DNA of 64,000 bases. Source: Anaerotruncus sp. (GTDB taxonomy: Bacteria > Bacillota > Clostridia > Oscillospirales > Ruminococcaceae). The notes under the pieces were generated by a model that saw only the letters and a list, made by a program, of their open reading frames with translations, was not told where the DNA came from and did not search any database. This document shows positions 17,099 through 25,757 of the stretch, in pieces. How positions within the stretch are numbered: position 1 is the first letter of the stretch; each line of letters starts with the position of its first letter. The stretch lies in assembly GCA_021770005.1 (NCBI GenBank), contig JAETRV010000004.1:55660-119659 (forward strand), given 5' to 3'. The position numbers and the translations under genes were made by a program.

Positions 17099-17371
17099 TC
17101 ATAAAACGGACGATTGGGGCTCAGCCTGGCCTACGTTCTCCGCGAGTGCACGAGCGAGCTGGTCCGGGCAGGAGGTCGATTTAAATCCACATTTGATCCC
17201 CTGCAACAGATCGATCACTTCGGAAACCGGCCTTCCCTGGACAAGCCTGCTGACCCCCTGCGCATTCCCCGGGCATCCGCCCTCAAACAAGACCTCGCGT
17301 ATGATGCCGTCTTCCACCTCGATATGGATCACCCGCGAACATACGCCTTTGGTGCGATAGTCAAACCTCAT
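17099..17371 (-). CDS. TIGR03905-type TSCPD domain protein
   Basis: 90-residue protein with the TSCPD motif itself (KSTSCPDQLARAL), plus GGCPGNAQGVSRLVQGRP and IKCGFKSTSCPD. The domain is found at the end of some ribonucleotide reductases and as this small stand-alone family in Clostridia; the conserved cysteines (CPGN, KCG, SCPD) suggest metal or redox chemistry, but the function is unknown. AGGAGA precedes ATG 17371. It follows malic enzyme by 16 bases, so it is probably in the same operon. Confidence 0.85.
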   Translation of the reverse strand: MRFDYRTKGVCSRVIHIEVEDGIIREVLFEGGCPGNAQGVSRLVQGRPVSEVIDLLQGIKCGFKSTSCPDQLARALAENVGQAEPQSSVL

Positions 17372-17387
17372 CGAAACCTATCTCTCC

Positions 17388-18569
17388 TCACTTTGCTGAA
17401 ATCCTTGCAATGCCTGTCCGGACCGCCTCCTCTGCCACCGCCTGAGCAACCCGGTCGGCGACCGCTTTGTCGAGCGGGTCGGGCAGGATTTTGTCAGCGG
17501 AAAGCGCGGACGCGGGCACCAGTTCGGCAAGCGCCTTTGCCGCGGCAACCTTCATCTCCTCTGTGATGCCGCGCGCGCGTACCGCCAATGCGCCTTTGAA
17601 GATGCCTGGGAATGCAAGCACATTGTTGATCTGGTTGGGATAATCGGAACGCCCGGTACCGACCACCGCCGCGCCGCCGGCCTTGGCTTCCTCCGGCATG
17701 ATCTCTGGGACCGGGTTCGCCATCGCAAAGACAATCGGTTTGTCCGCCATGGAACCGACCATCTCCCTGGTGACCAGCCCTGGGCGCGAAACCCCGATGA
17801 ACACATCCGCGCCCACCAGCACCTCAGCGAGCGAACCCTTTTGTCCGGCGTGGTTGGTGACCTTCGCCATCTCGGCCTGTGGGACGGTCATACCCGGAGC
17901 GCCGTCGTAGAGCGCGCCGTCCTTGTCGCACATCACAACCTCTCCAAATCCCATCCGGAGCAACAGCTTGGCGATCGAAATGCCCGCCGCACCCGCACCG
18001 TTAATCACGATTTTGAGTTTGCCCATCTCCCGCCCGGTGACCTTGACCGCGTTGAGCAGCGCTGCGCTTGCAATAATCGCGGTGCCATGCTGGTCGTCGT
18101 GAAAGACCGGGATTTCGCACTCCTCTTTGAGCCGCCGCTCGATCTCGAAACAGCGCGGCGCCGAGATATCCTCGAGATTGATCCCCCCGAAGCTCTTGGA
18201 AATCAGCTTGACCGTATTTACAATCGTGTCAACGTCCTTGCTGTCGATGCAGATCGGGAATGCGTCCACATCCGCAAACGCTTTAAAAAGCGCGCACTTC
18301 CCCTCCATAACCGGCATCGAAGCCGCGGGACCGATGTCCCCCAGCCCCAGCACCGCGGTGCCGTCGGTTATGACCGCCACCATATTGCCGCGGCGGGTCA
18401 GCGTATATGAGAGGCTTTCGTCCTTCTCGATCTCTAGGCAGGGCTGCGCCACCCCCGGCGTATACGCGAGCGAAAGGTCCTCGCGGGTATTGATCGGCGC
18501 ACGGGAAATCACCTCGATCTTGCCGTTCCATTCATAATGCTTTTGCAATGCCTGTTCTTTTACGTCCAT
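17388..18569 (-). CDS. Malic enzyme (malate dehydrogenase, oxaloacetate-decarboxylating)
   Basis: Oxidative decarboxylation of malate to pyruvate. 393 residues, the short prokaryotic form. Visible signatures: [12 protein letters not shown] (catalytic Tyr), [16 protein letters not shown], the metal-binding FHDDQHGTA, the Rossmann motif [15 protein letters not shown], and [10 protein letters not shown]. The cofactor (NAD or NADP) cannot be decided safely by eye. CTGGAGGAG precedes the ATG. It links the C4 and pyruvate pools, which fits a fermentative metabolism. Confidence 0.94.
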   Translation of the reverse strand: MDVKEQALQKHYEWNGKIEVISRAPINTREDLSLAYTPGVAQPCLEIEKDESLSYTLTRRGNMVAVITDGTAVLGLGDIGPAASMPVMEGKCALFKAFADVDAFPICIDSKDVDTIVNTVKLISKSFGGINLEDISAPRCFEIERRLKEECEIPVFHDDQHGTAIIASAALLNAVKVTGREMGKLKIVINGAGAAGISIAKLLLRMGFGEVVMCDKDGALYDGAPGMTVPQAEMAKVTNHAGQKGSLAEVLVGADVFIGVSRPGLVTREMVGSMADKPIVFAMANPVPEIMPEEAKAGGAAVVGTGRSDYPNQINNVLAFPGIFKGALAVRARGITEEMKVAAAKALAELVPASALSADKILPDPLDKAVADRVAQAVAEEAVRTGIARISAK

Positions 18570-18587
18570 TCTGTCTCCTCCAGTTTT

Positions 18588-19112
18588 TTATCGGCCGCTC
18601 GCATATGCGATGCTCTGTCCAACCTGCTCCGCCAGCTTTTGCAGTGCGGAAAACGGCTCCTCTTCCGCGAGAAAAAGGATATAGCTGTCGCTATCGATCC
18701 CAAAGTCGACCACACAGACCTTTTCCGCGCTCCACTGCCGTGTCAGGATACCACACCACTCGCTAATCTCGCCATCCTCGTCCAGCTCGTCCTCCCGGAT
18801 TGAAAGCCCGAGCGCGGGAAACGGGCGAAGCTGGGATACAGCGCACACAAATTCCCCTTTTTCCTCTTTCCAGTCCAGTTCGGCGGCATAACCGTACTCG
18901 ATCAGGATATCCGCCAGCCCCAGCCATTGGAGGTCCTTCCCCGAGGTATCCGGGAGTTCGATGCCTCGTTCCCGGTACCGGCTGCGGTAGCGCCGCTGGT
19001 AGACCTCCGGTTCCCGGGTACACAGCCGGACCTCTTCCATTACCCGCTGGTCCTCCCCGGTAATGATTCCGGCGATCCGCTCCAGAATCTGTGATTTTTC
19101 CGTCTCGGTCAT
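18588..19112 (-). CDS. Conserved hypothetical protein, DUF6630-like
   Basis: 174 residues, acidic and soluble. The segment LQWLGLADILIEYGYAAELDWKEE, followed by an acidic patch and VVDFGIDSDSYILFL, resembles the DUF6630 family as I remember it; that assignment is uncertain and no biochemical role is known. The second ATG (19112) is preferred because the AGGAAAGG site directly abuts the first ATG (19121). It lies between the PHP phosphoesterase and malic enzyme genes, each separated by about 20 bases. Confidence 0.65.
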   Translation of the reverse strand: MTETEKSQILERIAGIITGEDQRVMEEVRLCTREPEVYQRRYRSRYRERGIELPDTSGKDLQWLGLADILIEYGYAAELDWKEEKGEFVCAVSQLRPFPALGLSIREDELDEDGEISEWCGILTRQWSAEKVCVVDFGIDSDSYILFLAEEEPFSALQKLAEQVGQSIAYASGR

Positions 19113-19131
19113 GTGCTCCATCCTTTCCTCA

Positions 19132-19968
19132 TCAGCTCCGGCTTTTTGAAAGCCGGAACAGCCGCTCGAGCGGCTCCTGTGTGGTCAGGCAGGTCCCCAA
19201 CGGGTTGGGATGCCCGGTGTTGCCTCCGTGAAAATCGGTACCGCCGGTCGGGATCAGCTGATACCGTTCGATCACCCCGTCGATTGCGGGGATGTCCTTC
19301 TTCTTTACCCGGGGATGGTACCGTTCCACCCCGTCGATCTCCCCGTTTTCGGCAAGCTCCTGCATCAGGTCGATCGAGTTGTAGGAGGACGGGTGCGCAA
19401 GGATGCAGATTCCGCCCGCACTCCGAATCAACCCGGCAATCTCGTGTACATCCGGGTACTCCTGCCGCACAAAACAACTTCCATCCGGCCCACCAAGCAG
19501 TTCCCGGTAGAGATCCCCGTAGAGGCTTTCGGTGTAGCCGAGGTCACGCAGGGCCGCCATGATGTGCACACTGTAAACCGCAGCCGCTCCCTGCGCATGG
19601 CGCAGGATATGTTCCTCTGTGACCGGGAAAAAACGCATCACCTTTTTCATGCTCTCACGCATCGCGCGGTCGCGGCCATCGAGCGTGCGCCGGAAGGTCC
19701 CTTCCAACCGGTCGGGGCGTTTAGGCAGCAGGCAGAGCAGGTGCGCCTTGCGCTGCCGCGCGCTGTCCCAGGCGGAAAACTCTGCACCTCCAATCACACC
19801 GATCCCGAACCGCCTCCCGAGCTGCTCGGCGCGGCGCACACCAGCCATTGTATCGTGGTCGGTCACCGCGACAAAGTCCAGCCCGCTCCGCTTGGCATAG
19901 AGAATCAGGTCGTCCACCCCGAGCGCGCCGTCCGACATCCTTGTGTGGCAATGCAAATCTCCGATCAT
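19132..19968 (-). CDS. PHP domain phosphoesterase
   Basis: 278 residues with the four PHP metal-binding motifs: DLHCHTRMSDG (4-14), AVTDHDT (34-40), CILAHPSSYN near 192 and GGTDFHGGN near 249. Stand-alone proteins of this type include RNase AM / 3',5'-nucleoside bisphosphate phosphatases; the precise substrate here is inferred only. It has an insert between motifs typical of that group. AGGGGG precedes ATG 19968. It points away from dnaD across a 254-base gap. Confidence 0.88.
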   Translation of the reverse strand: MIGDLHCHTRMSDGALGVDDLILYAKRSGLDFVAVTDHDTMAGVRRAEQLGRRFGIGVIGGAEFSAWDSARQRKAHLLCLLPKRPDRLEGTFRRTLDGRDRAMRESMKKVMRFFPVTEEHILRHAQGAAAVYSVHIMAALRDLGYTESLYGDLYRELLGGPDGSCFVRQEYPDVHEIAGLIRSAGGICILAHPSSYNSIDLMQELAENGEIDGVERYHPRVKKKDIPAIDGVIERYQLIPTGGTDFHGGNTGHPNPLGTCLTTQEPLERLFRLSKSRS

Positions 19969-20052
19969 CTTTGACCCCCTGTCCCCGCAAACCTTGACCT
20001 TACAGTCCCTTCTTATTATACAACGGCTTGCGGATTTTTCGCAACTTATATT

Positions 20053-20081
20053 TTGTAAATTTCAGCCGGATATGTTATAAT
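20053..20081 (+). promoter_or_regulatory. Promoter of the dnaD-dnaI unit
   Basis: TTGTAA (20053-20058), 17 bases, TATAAT (20076-20081). It implies a leader of roughly 135 bases before dnaD; that leader has two similar segments (GGCCTGTTTTGA at 20138-20149 and GGCCCTGTTTTGA at 20166-20178) but no clear gene. Confidence 0.75.
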
Positions 20082-20222
20082 CGTTATAAAACAGTGGCTA
20101 TAACGACGGTGTCCTGCCGCCTATTCCGCCATTTCCGGCCTGTTTTGACTGACCTTCTGTGATACGGCCCTGTTTTGAGAGCGGCTTGTGTTACGCTATA
20201 CTATCATAATATGGAGTTTGCC

Positions 20223-21254
20223 ATGTCTTATATGATTGATTCCGGTATCTGGTCCTCGGTTTTTGCCGTCCCCACTTCGGTGGTTGATGACCACATCCGC
20301 ATGTGTTCTCCCAATTCCCTCAAGGTCCTGCTGCTGATGCTGCGCCATCCAGGCGTCCCTGTCGACACCGAATGGCTCTCCGCCCAGCTCCATATTCTCC
20401 CTGCCGAGGTTACCGATGCGCTCGATCACTGGATCCGAGCGGGGATTATCTCGGATTCCGACCGCCCCGCCGCCCCTGTGCCCGCCCGTCCGGCGCCTCC
20501 TATACAAGCGGCGGTTCCCGCTGCCGCTGCACCTGTTGTCTCGGAACAGAAAAACGCCGAAACCGGGCAGCGGCTGGTCACGATCTCGGCGCGCCCAAAA
20601 ATCTCCCAGGAGGATATTGCGGCGCTTTCCAACGCCAACCCCACCATCGGGCAGCTCCTTCAGGAGGCTCAGCTGGTGTTAGGCGCGCCGCTTACCCCGG
20701 TCGAAAGCGAAATTCTCACCGCATTATGCAGTTATTATGGCCTGCATCCGGACGTTGTCCTGATGCTGCTGCAATATTGCGTCTCGACCGGCCACAAAAG
20801 CATGAACTTTGTGGAAAAAACCGCTGCCTCCTGGATCGAGCAGGGGATCACCACCCATGAGCAGGTGGAGCAGGAGATCGTGCGTCTGACCCGCGACAAC
20901 GAGAATGAAACCAAGATTGCCAAAGCGTTCCAGATTCACGGACGTGGGCTGACCTCCAAAGAGAAGGAATATGTCGCCCGGTGGTTCGCCCTCGGCCTGG
21001 ACGAAAAGCTTCTCTTTCTCGCCTGTGAACGATCGATTGAAAACACAGGGAAAACCTCCTTCGCCTATGCCGACAAACTCCTCACCTCCTGGAAATCCAA
21101 AGGGGTTTCCACCATCAAGGCCGCTTTGGACGATATGAAAGGAGGCGCTTCCCGTCCGTCTGGACCCCAGAACAAGTCTGCCCAAACCGGCGGAGATTCC
21201 TCGATCGACATGTCCAGGCTGCATGAGATGCTGCACCGCGAATTCCGTGACTAG
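20223..21254 (+). CDS. dnaD: DnaD domain primosomal protein
   Basis: Replication initiation/restart protein acting between DnaA or PriA and the helicase loader. 343 residues: an N-terminal winged-helix part (about 10-80), a Pro/Ala-rich linker (about 82-110), then DnaD (DnaB_2) repeats, with a C-terminal copy having the pattern YVARWFALGLDEKLL...YADKLLTSWKSKGVST. ATG 20223 is used because ATGGAG lies 8 bases upstream. The dnaI gene follows after 11 bases, the standard clostridial pair. Confidence 0.9.
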   Translation: MSYMIDSGIWSSVFAVPTSVVDDHIRMCSPNSLKVLLLMLRHPGVPVDTEWLSAQLHILPAEVTDALDHWIRAGIISDSDRPAAPVPARPAPPIQAAVPAAAAPVVSEQKNAETGQRLVTISARPKISQEDIAALSNANPTIGQLLQEAQLVLGAPLTPVESEILTALCSYYGLHPDVVLMLLQYCVSTGHKSMNFVEKTAASWIEQGITTHEQVEQEIVRLTRDNENETKIAKAFQIHGRGLTSKEKEYVARWFALGLDEKLLFLACERSIENTGKTSFAYADKLLTSWKSKGVSTIKAALDDMKGGASRPSGPQNKSAQTGGDSSIDMSRLHEMLHREFRD

Positions 21255-21265
21255 GAGGAGAACCG

Positions 21266-22258
21266 ATGGGTTATACCAGAGAAACCTACCAAAAAGCACA
21301 GCAGGCGCTCGACGCACGCCGGATGGATGCCCTGCGGCAGGCGGAGGAGCGCCGGGTGGCGCTCTATGCCGACCTGCCCGAGCTTGCCGAGCTGGAACGC
21401 TCCCTTGCTTCGACCGGGCTTGCGGCGGTGAAAGCAGCGGTTTCCGGTGGGAACCACGCCCCAAAGATGATCGCACAGCTGAAGGAGCAGAACCTCGCCC
21501 TGCAAAAGCGGCGGGCCGAACTGCTTGCCGCCGCCGGTCTGGAGCCGGATTTCCTTGATGTGCATTACACCTGTCCGCGCTGCCAGGATACCGGATACAT
21601 CGTGGAAAAACAGTGCAGCTGCATGGCGGAACTGTTGCGCAAAGCCGCCTATGAGCAGCTTTGCGATAGCTCCGGCATCCAGAACTGCCGGTTTGATAAC
21701 TTCCTGCTCGATTATTACCCCACCCAGCCGGTCGGCCCTTACCATATCATTCCTCAGCGCGCGATGGAAAAGGTCTTTTCGATCTGTGTCGACTATGCCC
21801 GCAGCTTTTCCCTGCAAAGTGAAAGCCTGCTGCTTTGTGGAGGGACCGGTCTGGGCAAAACCCACCTCTCGCTTGCGATTGCCGGGGAGGTAAGCCAAAA
21901 GGGATTCGGCGTGATCTACACGACCTCCCACCGGCTTCTGGGGAAATTGCAGGACCAGCAGTTTTCGCGGAACGGTGTCGAAGTTGACGATTACCAATCG
22001 ATGGCGCTCGGCTGTGACCTCTTGATTATCGACGACCTTGGCGCGGAGTTTTCGACCAACTTTACCGTCGCGGCGCTTTACGGGGTGATTAACGAGCGGA
22101 TTAATCTGCGGCGTCCGACCGTCATCAACACTAATTTTGATGAAACCATCCTGCGCGAGCGGTACGGCGACCGCATTCTCTCCCGTTTGTTGGCTACCTA
22201 CCGTCCATTGCAATTTTACGGAGAGGACATTCGGATGCGCAAACGATTCGGAAGATGA
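21266..22258 (+). CDS. dnaI: Helicase loader DnaI/DnaC-type AAA+ ATPase
   Basis: Loads the replicative helicase DnaB/DnaC. 330 residues. N-terminal helical part, then a zinc-binding region C103-x2-C106 and C117-x-C119, Walker A GGTGLGKT (192-199), Walker B LLIIDDLG (252-259), then NTNFDE sensor I and an arginine-rich tail ending MRKRFGR. The zinc motif in front of the AAA+ domain distinguishes it from transposon-borne IstB. CTAGGAGGAG precedes ATG 21266. Confidence 0.92.
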   Translation: MGYTRETYQKAQQALDARRMDALRQAEERRVALYADLPELAELERSLASTGLAAVKAAVSGGNHAPKMIAQLKEQNLALQKRRAELLAAAGLEPDFLDVHYTCPRCQDTGYIVEKQCSCMAELLRKAAYEQLCDSSGIQNCRFDNFLLDYYPTQPVGPYHIIPQRAMEKVFSICVDYARSFSLQSESLLLCGGTGLGKTHLSLAIAGEVSQKGFGVIYTTSHRLLGKLQDQQFSRNGVEVDDYQSMALGCDLLIIDDLGAEFSTNFTVAALYGVINERINLRRPTVINTNFDETILRERYGDRILSRLLATYRPLQFYGEDIRMRKRFGR

Positions 22259-22311
22259 ACCTTGCTATGCCTGTGCAGAGCGACCTTGTTCATGAAATGG
22301 ACACAAACACC

Positions 22312-22320
22312 TGCTATAAT
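22312..22320 (+). promoter_or_regulatory. Extended -10 promoter for the secreted protein gene
   Basis: TGCTATAAT is a perfect TGn-TATAAT extended -10 element; no good -35 is seen at 17 bases. It lies 55 bases before the ATG at 22376. Confidence 0.6.
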
Positions 22321-22375
22321 CAAACCACTTGAAAACAGCAGTCTCTTTATAGAGGACCAGACAGGAGGAAACAGC

Positions 22376-23032
22376 ATGAAAAAAATTCTCTCAGCGGTTG
22401 CCGCGGTTGGGCTGGCTTTGGGGATGGGCCTTTCCGCATTTGCGCTGGATGGCGGCGGGATCGTAAAGCCGCGTGCAGGCGCAGAGGTCGCACTGACGAT
22501 TCGGAGCGGCGATACCAAGGTCGCAGGAATCCATTTCTATGCGGACAATGATCCGGAGCAGTTCTATTTTAACGTCAACACCGACATGGACGACTGCAAA
22601 TTCAAAGACCTGTTTGCGGATCAGGAAGCATACTACTATGAATTTGTGGTGGATGGTCGGATTCCATCGACCAGCCTGCCGACCGTACGGATTTTCAGCC
22701 CCTACCGCGAGGAGGTTGACGGGGGCCTTGCAAACCGCTGGTACCGTCTGAAGATTTATGAGGTCGATGGGGACACCCTCACCGACGTGAGCGGCGATTT
22801 TGCAGCGATGGCGGATGACGATGGGAACTATTTCTTTGACATTCGCACCCGCACTCCTGGTACCTACATCCTCGCTGAAAAATCGGTGCAGGAGACGGTC
22901 TCGCTCGCGGCAAATGCGGACCCACAGCTCCAGAAAACACCCAGCAGCCAGACCTCTTCCGAACAGCAGGCTCCCCAGCCTGCAAAGCTGCCGGAAAAAC
23001 GGGTCAAGCGGATGCAGCCTAAAAAAGATTAA
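22376..23032 (+). CDS. Secreted protein of unknown function
   Basis: 218 residues. A classical signal peptide (MKKIL, hydrophobic to about 20, cleavage near SAFA-LDG). The mature part is acidic and rich in aromatic residues, with no domain I recognise; beta-rich by pattern. It has no Cys. The tail (about 185-218) is Gln/Ser/Pro-rich and ends in basic residues (KRVKRMQPKKD), perhaps contacting the cell wall. It lacks a lipobox, LPxTG or SLH motif. ACAGGAGG precedes ATG 22376. It has its own promoter and terminator and is not tied to dnaI. Confidence 0.8.
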   Translation: MKKILSAVAAVGLALGMGLSAFALDGGGIVKPRAGAEVALTIRSGDTKVAGIHFYADNDPEQFYFNVNTDMDDCKFKDLFADQEAYYYEFVVDGRIPSTSLPTVRIFSPYREEVDGGLANRWYRLKIYEVDGDTLTDVSGDFAAMADDDGNYFFDIRTRTPGTYILAEKSVQETVSLAANADPQLQKTPSSQTSSEQQAPQPAKLPEKRVKRMQPKKD

Positions 23033-23056
23033 GCATTTTGCAGGAAGAAATTGAAA

Positions 23057-23088
23057 CAGCCGGATGTCGAAAGACATCCGGCTGTTTT
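23057..23088 (+). terminator. Bidirectional terminator
   Basis: CAGCCGGATGTC, GAAA tetraloop, GACATCCGGCTG, TTTT; a perfect 12-bp stem between two convergent genes. Confidence 0.93.
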
Positions 23089-23090
23089 CG

Positions 23091-23591
23091 TTATACGGTC
23101 TCCGATTCGGCCAGCTGATGCAGGGCGTCCCCCTCCAGGCGGAAGGCCACGCACCCCTCTTTCGGATGTGCACCGAGTGACTGGTAAAAATCCAAGCTGG
23201 GTTTGTTCCAGTCCAAGCAGGTCCATTCCATCCGGATGCAGCCGCGTTCGGATGCAATCCGCGCAAGCTGCTGAAGCAAAGCTTTTCCATATCCACGCCC
23301 ACGGAAAACCGGATCAACATACAGGTCCTCGAGGTAGATCCCTCCGCGCCCCAAAAAGGTCGAAAAGTTGTGGAAGAAGAGCGCATAACCAACCTCTTTC
23401 CCATCCTCTACGGCAAAGATCGCTTCCACACACTCTTTCTCAAACATCCACTCTGTAAGCATCTCTTCGGTCGCAAAGACCTGATCCGGCCGCTTCTCAT
23501 ACTCCGCCAGCGCCCGGATAAATTGCAGAATCAGTGCAACATCCTCTCTCTGCGCAAAACGAAACGTCAAGTTTTTCTGTCCCAAAATCAT
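23091..23591 (-). CDS. GNAT family N-acetyltransferase
   Basis: 166 residues with the GNAT fold. YLEDLYVDPVFRGRGYGKALL holds the acetyl-CoA pyrophosphate-binding R/Q-x-x-G-x-G/A loop near 97-102, followed by WNKPSLDFYQSLGA. The pattern (LEYEKRPDQV..., F-x-GRGGIYLEDLYV) resembles spermidine/diamine acetyltransferase-like proteins, so a polyamine or similar amine substrate is possible. AGGAG is only a few bases before ATG 23591; a TTG two codons later has better spacing, so the true start is uncertain by a few residues. Confidence 0.87.
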   Translation of the reverse strand: MILGQKNLTFRFAQREDVALILQFIRALAEYEKRPDQVFATEEMLTEWMFEKECVEAIFAVEDGKEVGYALFFHNFSTFLGRGGIYLEDLYVDPVFRGRGYGKALLQQLARIASERGCIRMEWTCLDWNKPSLDFYQSLGAHPKEGCVAFRLEGDALHQLAESETV

Positions 23592-23705
23592 CTCTCCTGT
23601 TGGTTGTTCATTTGGATGCCCCCACACTTTTGCGGGTTTGGCACAGAATCCATTATAATATGTATGACTCGAAACTACAAGCGCCCTGCACAGGAAACTT
23701 TCCAA

Positions 23706-24830
23706 TTATAGAGCCGGTTCCCGGAAGAGGCCGCGTTCCGCCAACGCGGCCGGAAATGCCTTCGGGTCGGCTGGTATTGCCATCTCCGACCGGTTCCACT
23801 GGGAAAGGTAGGCCGCCTGGATAATCTGAAGCGACCGCGCCCCCTCCTGCAAGCTGCACATAACAGGGGCATGTCCCGCGACCGCCTCGGCAAAGTTAGC
23901 AAGCGCCGCCGCCTGCTGGATCTCGTTTGCCCCGTCGTCGAATGAGAGATGCTCGACTGTGCTGGGGATCGTCCCAAATGGTTCGGTACAGGAAACTGTA
24001 AACTCCCGCTCCTCCTGCGCGAGCCGGCAAAGCTCGACTTCCCTGCCGTCAGTGATCACAATCCTGCCTTTGGTTCCGCAGATTTCCAGTCGGTCGGTGC
24101 CGGGTTGTTCGTGCCCGGACGCGATAAACTGTCCATGCGCCCCATTGGCAAAGGTCAAGAACAGTTCCGCCTCGTTCTCCACCTCGATCGGACGGTTGAC
24201 CGCCCCCCAGCGCGCCAGAACCGAAACCGGCATCCCGCATAGCCACTGGAATAGATCGAGCTGGTGGGAGACCTGTGTCATCAGCAGTCCGCCGCCCTCC
24301 CCCTGCCAGCTTCCGCGCCATGCGCCCGATGCATAATAGGCGTTGGGGCGGTAAAGGGTGGTAATCAGCCAGGTTGCGCGCACCAGTTCTCCGAGAAATC
24401 CCTCTTGTATGAGGGACTTGACCTTGCGGTAGGCTTTGGACATCCGACGGTTATACATCACACCGCACACCAGTTCCGGACGTTGCTCAAGCGCCGCAAC
24501 CGCCCGGTCAACCTCCTCCATCCAGACACCGGCTGGCTTTTCGGTCAGCACATGCAGCCCAGCCTCAAGCGCAGCTTGCGTCATTGACGGATGCTGTCCA
24601 TGCGGGGTACAAATCATCACTGCATCCACTGTCCCTGAGCGGAGCAGTTCGCTGTAATCGGTAAAAACCGCAGCGCCGGTCAACCCGCAGGAGCGGATTG
24701 CTTCCTGCATATTTTCCGGGTTGCGGCTGCACAGTGCCGCCACCTCCACCCCAGGAACCTGCCCCTGGCAGATCAGACCAATATACTTTTTTGCAATCAT
24801 GCCAATCCCGGCGAATCCGAGCCTCAGCAA
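23706..24830 (-). CDS. Gfo/Idh/MocA family oxidoreductase
   Basis: NAD(P)-dependent dehydrogenase of the glucose-fructose oxidoreductase/inositol dehydrogenase family. 374 residues: N-terminal Rossmann fold with GFAGIGMIAKKYI, then VMICTPHGQHPSM and the catalytic-region LTEKPAGVWMEE (EKP lysine), then a C-terminal substrate domain. It is the last gene of the opp operon, 12 bases after the esterase-like gene. Family members act on sugars or cyclitols, so it supports a carbohydrate-type substrate for the operon; the specific one cannot be told. Confidence 0.9.
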   Translation of the reverse strand: MLRLGFAGIGMIAKKYIGLICQGQVPGVEVAALCSRNPENMQEAIRSCGLTGAAVFTDYSELLRSGTVDAVMICTPHGQHPSMTQAALEAGLHVLTEKPAGVWMEEVDRAVAALEQRPELVCGVMYNRRMSKAYRKVKSLIQEGFLGELVRATWLITTLYRPNAYYASGAWRGSWQGEGGGLLMTQVSHQLDLFQWLCGMPVSVLARWGAVNRPIEVENEAELFLTFANGAHGQFIASGHEQPGTDRLEICGTKGRIVITDGREVELCRLAQEEREFTVSCTEPFGTIPSTVEHLSFDDGANEIQQAAALANFAEAVAGHAPVMCSLQEGARSLQIIQAAYLSQWNRSEMAIPADPKAFPAALAERGLFREPAL

Positions 24831-24842
24831 AACAATTCCTCC

Positions 24843-25757
24843 TTAATTAAGCGCAAGACGGAAAAAACCTACCAATTCGTTCTCAAAAAAGTTAATCCGC
24901 TCATGCAGATAGTTTGGATAGACCAGATGCCGCTTTGGACAGGACGCCCGGTTATAAACCGCATACTGGGCAGCAGGCAGCGCGACTGTGTCCATCAGGC
25001 CGGTGCCGAGCAGCAATTCCCCACGCAAAAGCGGGGCGAACCCGCAAAGGTCGAGATAACCGAGCGTCCGAAACAGAGACTCCTCTTTGCCGTGGACCGG
25101 GTCGCCGTTGCGGAACTGGTTCCGCAGTCCGGCGCAAAGCCCCTCACGCACATCGGATTCCCACACCTTGTAAAAATCTGCGGGCATCGGATGGAGGGCC
25201 GCACATTTCACAACCCGGTCAGGCAGCATCGCCGCTGCAACGATCGCCAGCCCGCCGCCAAGCCCTTCGCCCCAGGCCAGCATCTGTGCGCCGTCTATCC
25301 CCGGAAGCGTCTCCGCGAGATGGGCCGTGGTGAGCGCGTCGGTATAAAGCTGCGTAAGCGGCAATCCAGCGGGTCCATCTTCCCAGCCTTTCGTCAGATC
25401 ATAGCAACCCTCCCGGTTTTCCAGCGCAAGCACCGCATAGCCAAGCGCAATAAACCGGGTCATATGGTGCCAGCCACGCGTTTTTCGTGCATTATCGTGG
25501 AACATCAGCACCACTGGGGCCGGTGCATTCAGCTTTGGCCGCAGAAAGCGCGCGGTCAACAGTTTTCCATCGGTTGCAGGGAAGGTCAGCTCCCAGTAAT
25601 CCGCCATCGGATTGTGGAACGGTACCCGCTTCCAGACCACCGGACGAGACTGGGCGGCTTTTTGATCCTGTTCTGTCCAGAATGCGGCGAAATCCTCCGG
25701 ATAGAAAGAACTGCCCTTGTAGCTTTCGAGTGCCTTTATTGTCTCGGGAATGCTCAC
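24843..25757 (-). CDS. Acetyl-xylan-esterase-family protein lacking the serine nucleophile
   Basis: 304 residues, clearly paralogous to the next gene (25754-26722) along its whole length. In the paralogue the nucleophile elbow is GASQGG; here it is GEGLGG (163-168), with Gly165 in place of serine. The strand-end HG motif (FHG) is FHD here. The aspartate (GTGLMDT, Asp256) and histidine (YLHE, His285) of the triad are retained. It is therefore probably not a normal serine hydrolase. It starts with GTG 25757, which overlaps the stop of the upstream gene (GTGA), with AGGAGGGG upstream. Frame is intact, so it is under selection. Confidence 0.8.
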   Translation of the reverse strand: MSIPETIKALESYKGSSFYPEDFAAFWTEQDQKAAQSRPVVWKRVPFHNPMADYWELTFPATDGKLLTARFLRPKLNAPAPVVLMFHDNARKTRGWHHMTRFIALGYAVLALENREGCYDLTKGWEDGPAGLPLTQLYTDALTTAHLAETLPGIDGAQMLAWGEGLGGGLAIVAAAMLPDRVVKCAALHPMPADFYKVWESDVREGLCAGLRNQFRNGDPVHGKEESLFRTLGYLDLCGFAPLLRGELLLGTGLMDTVALPAAQYAVYNRASCPKRHLVYPNYLHERINFFENELVGFFRLALN

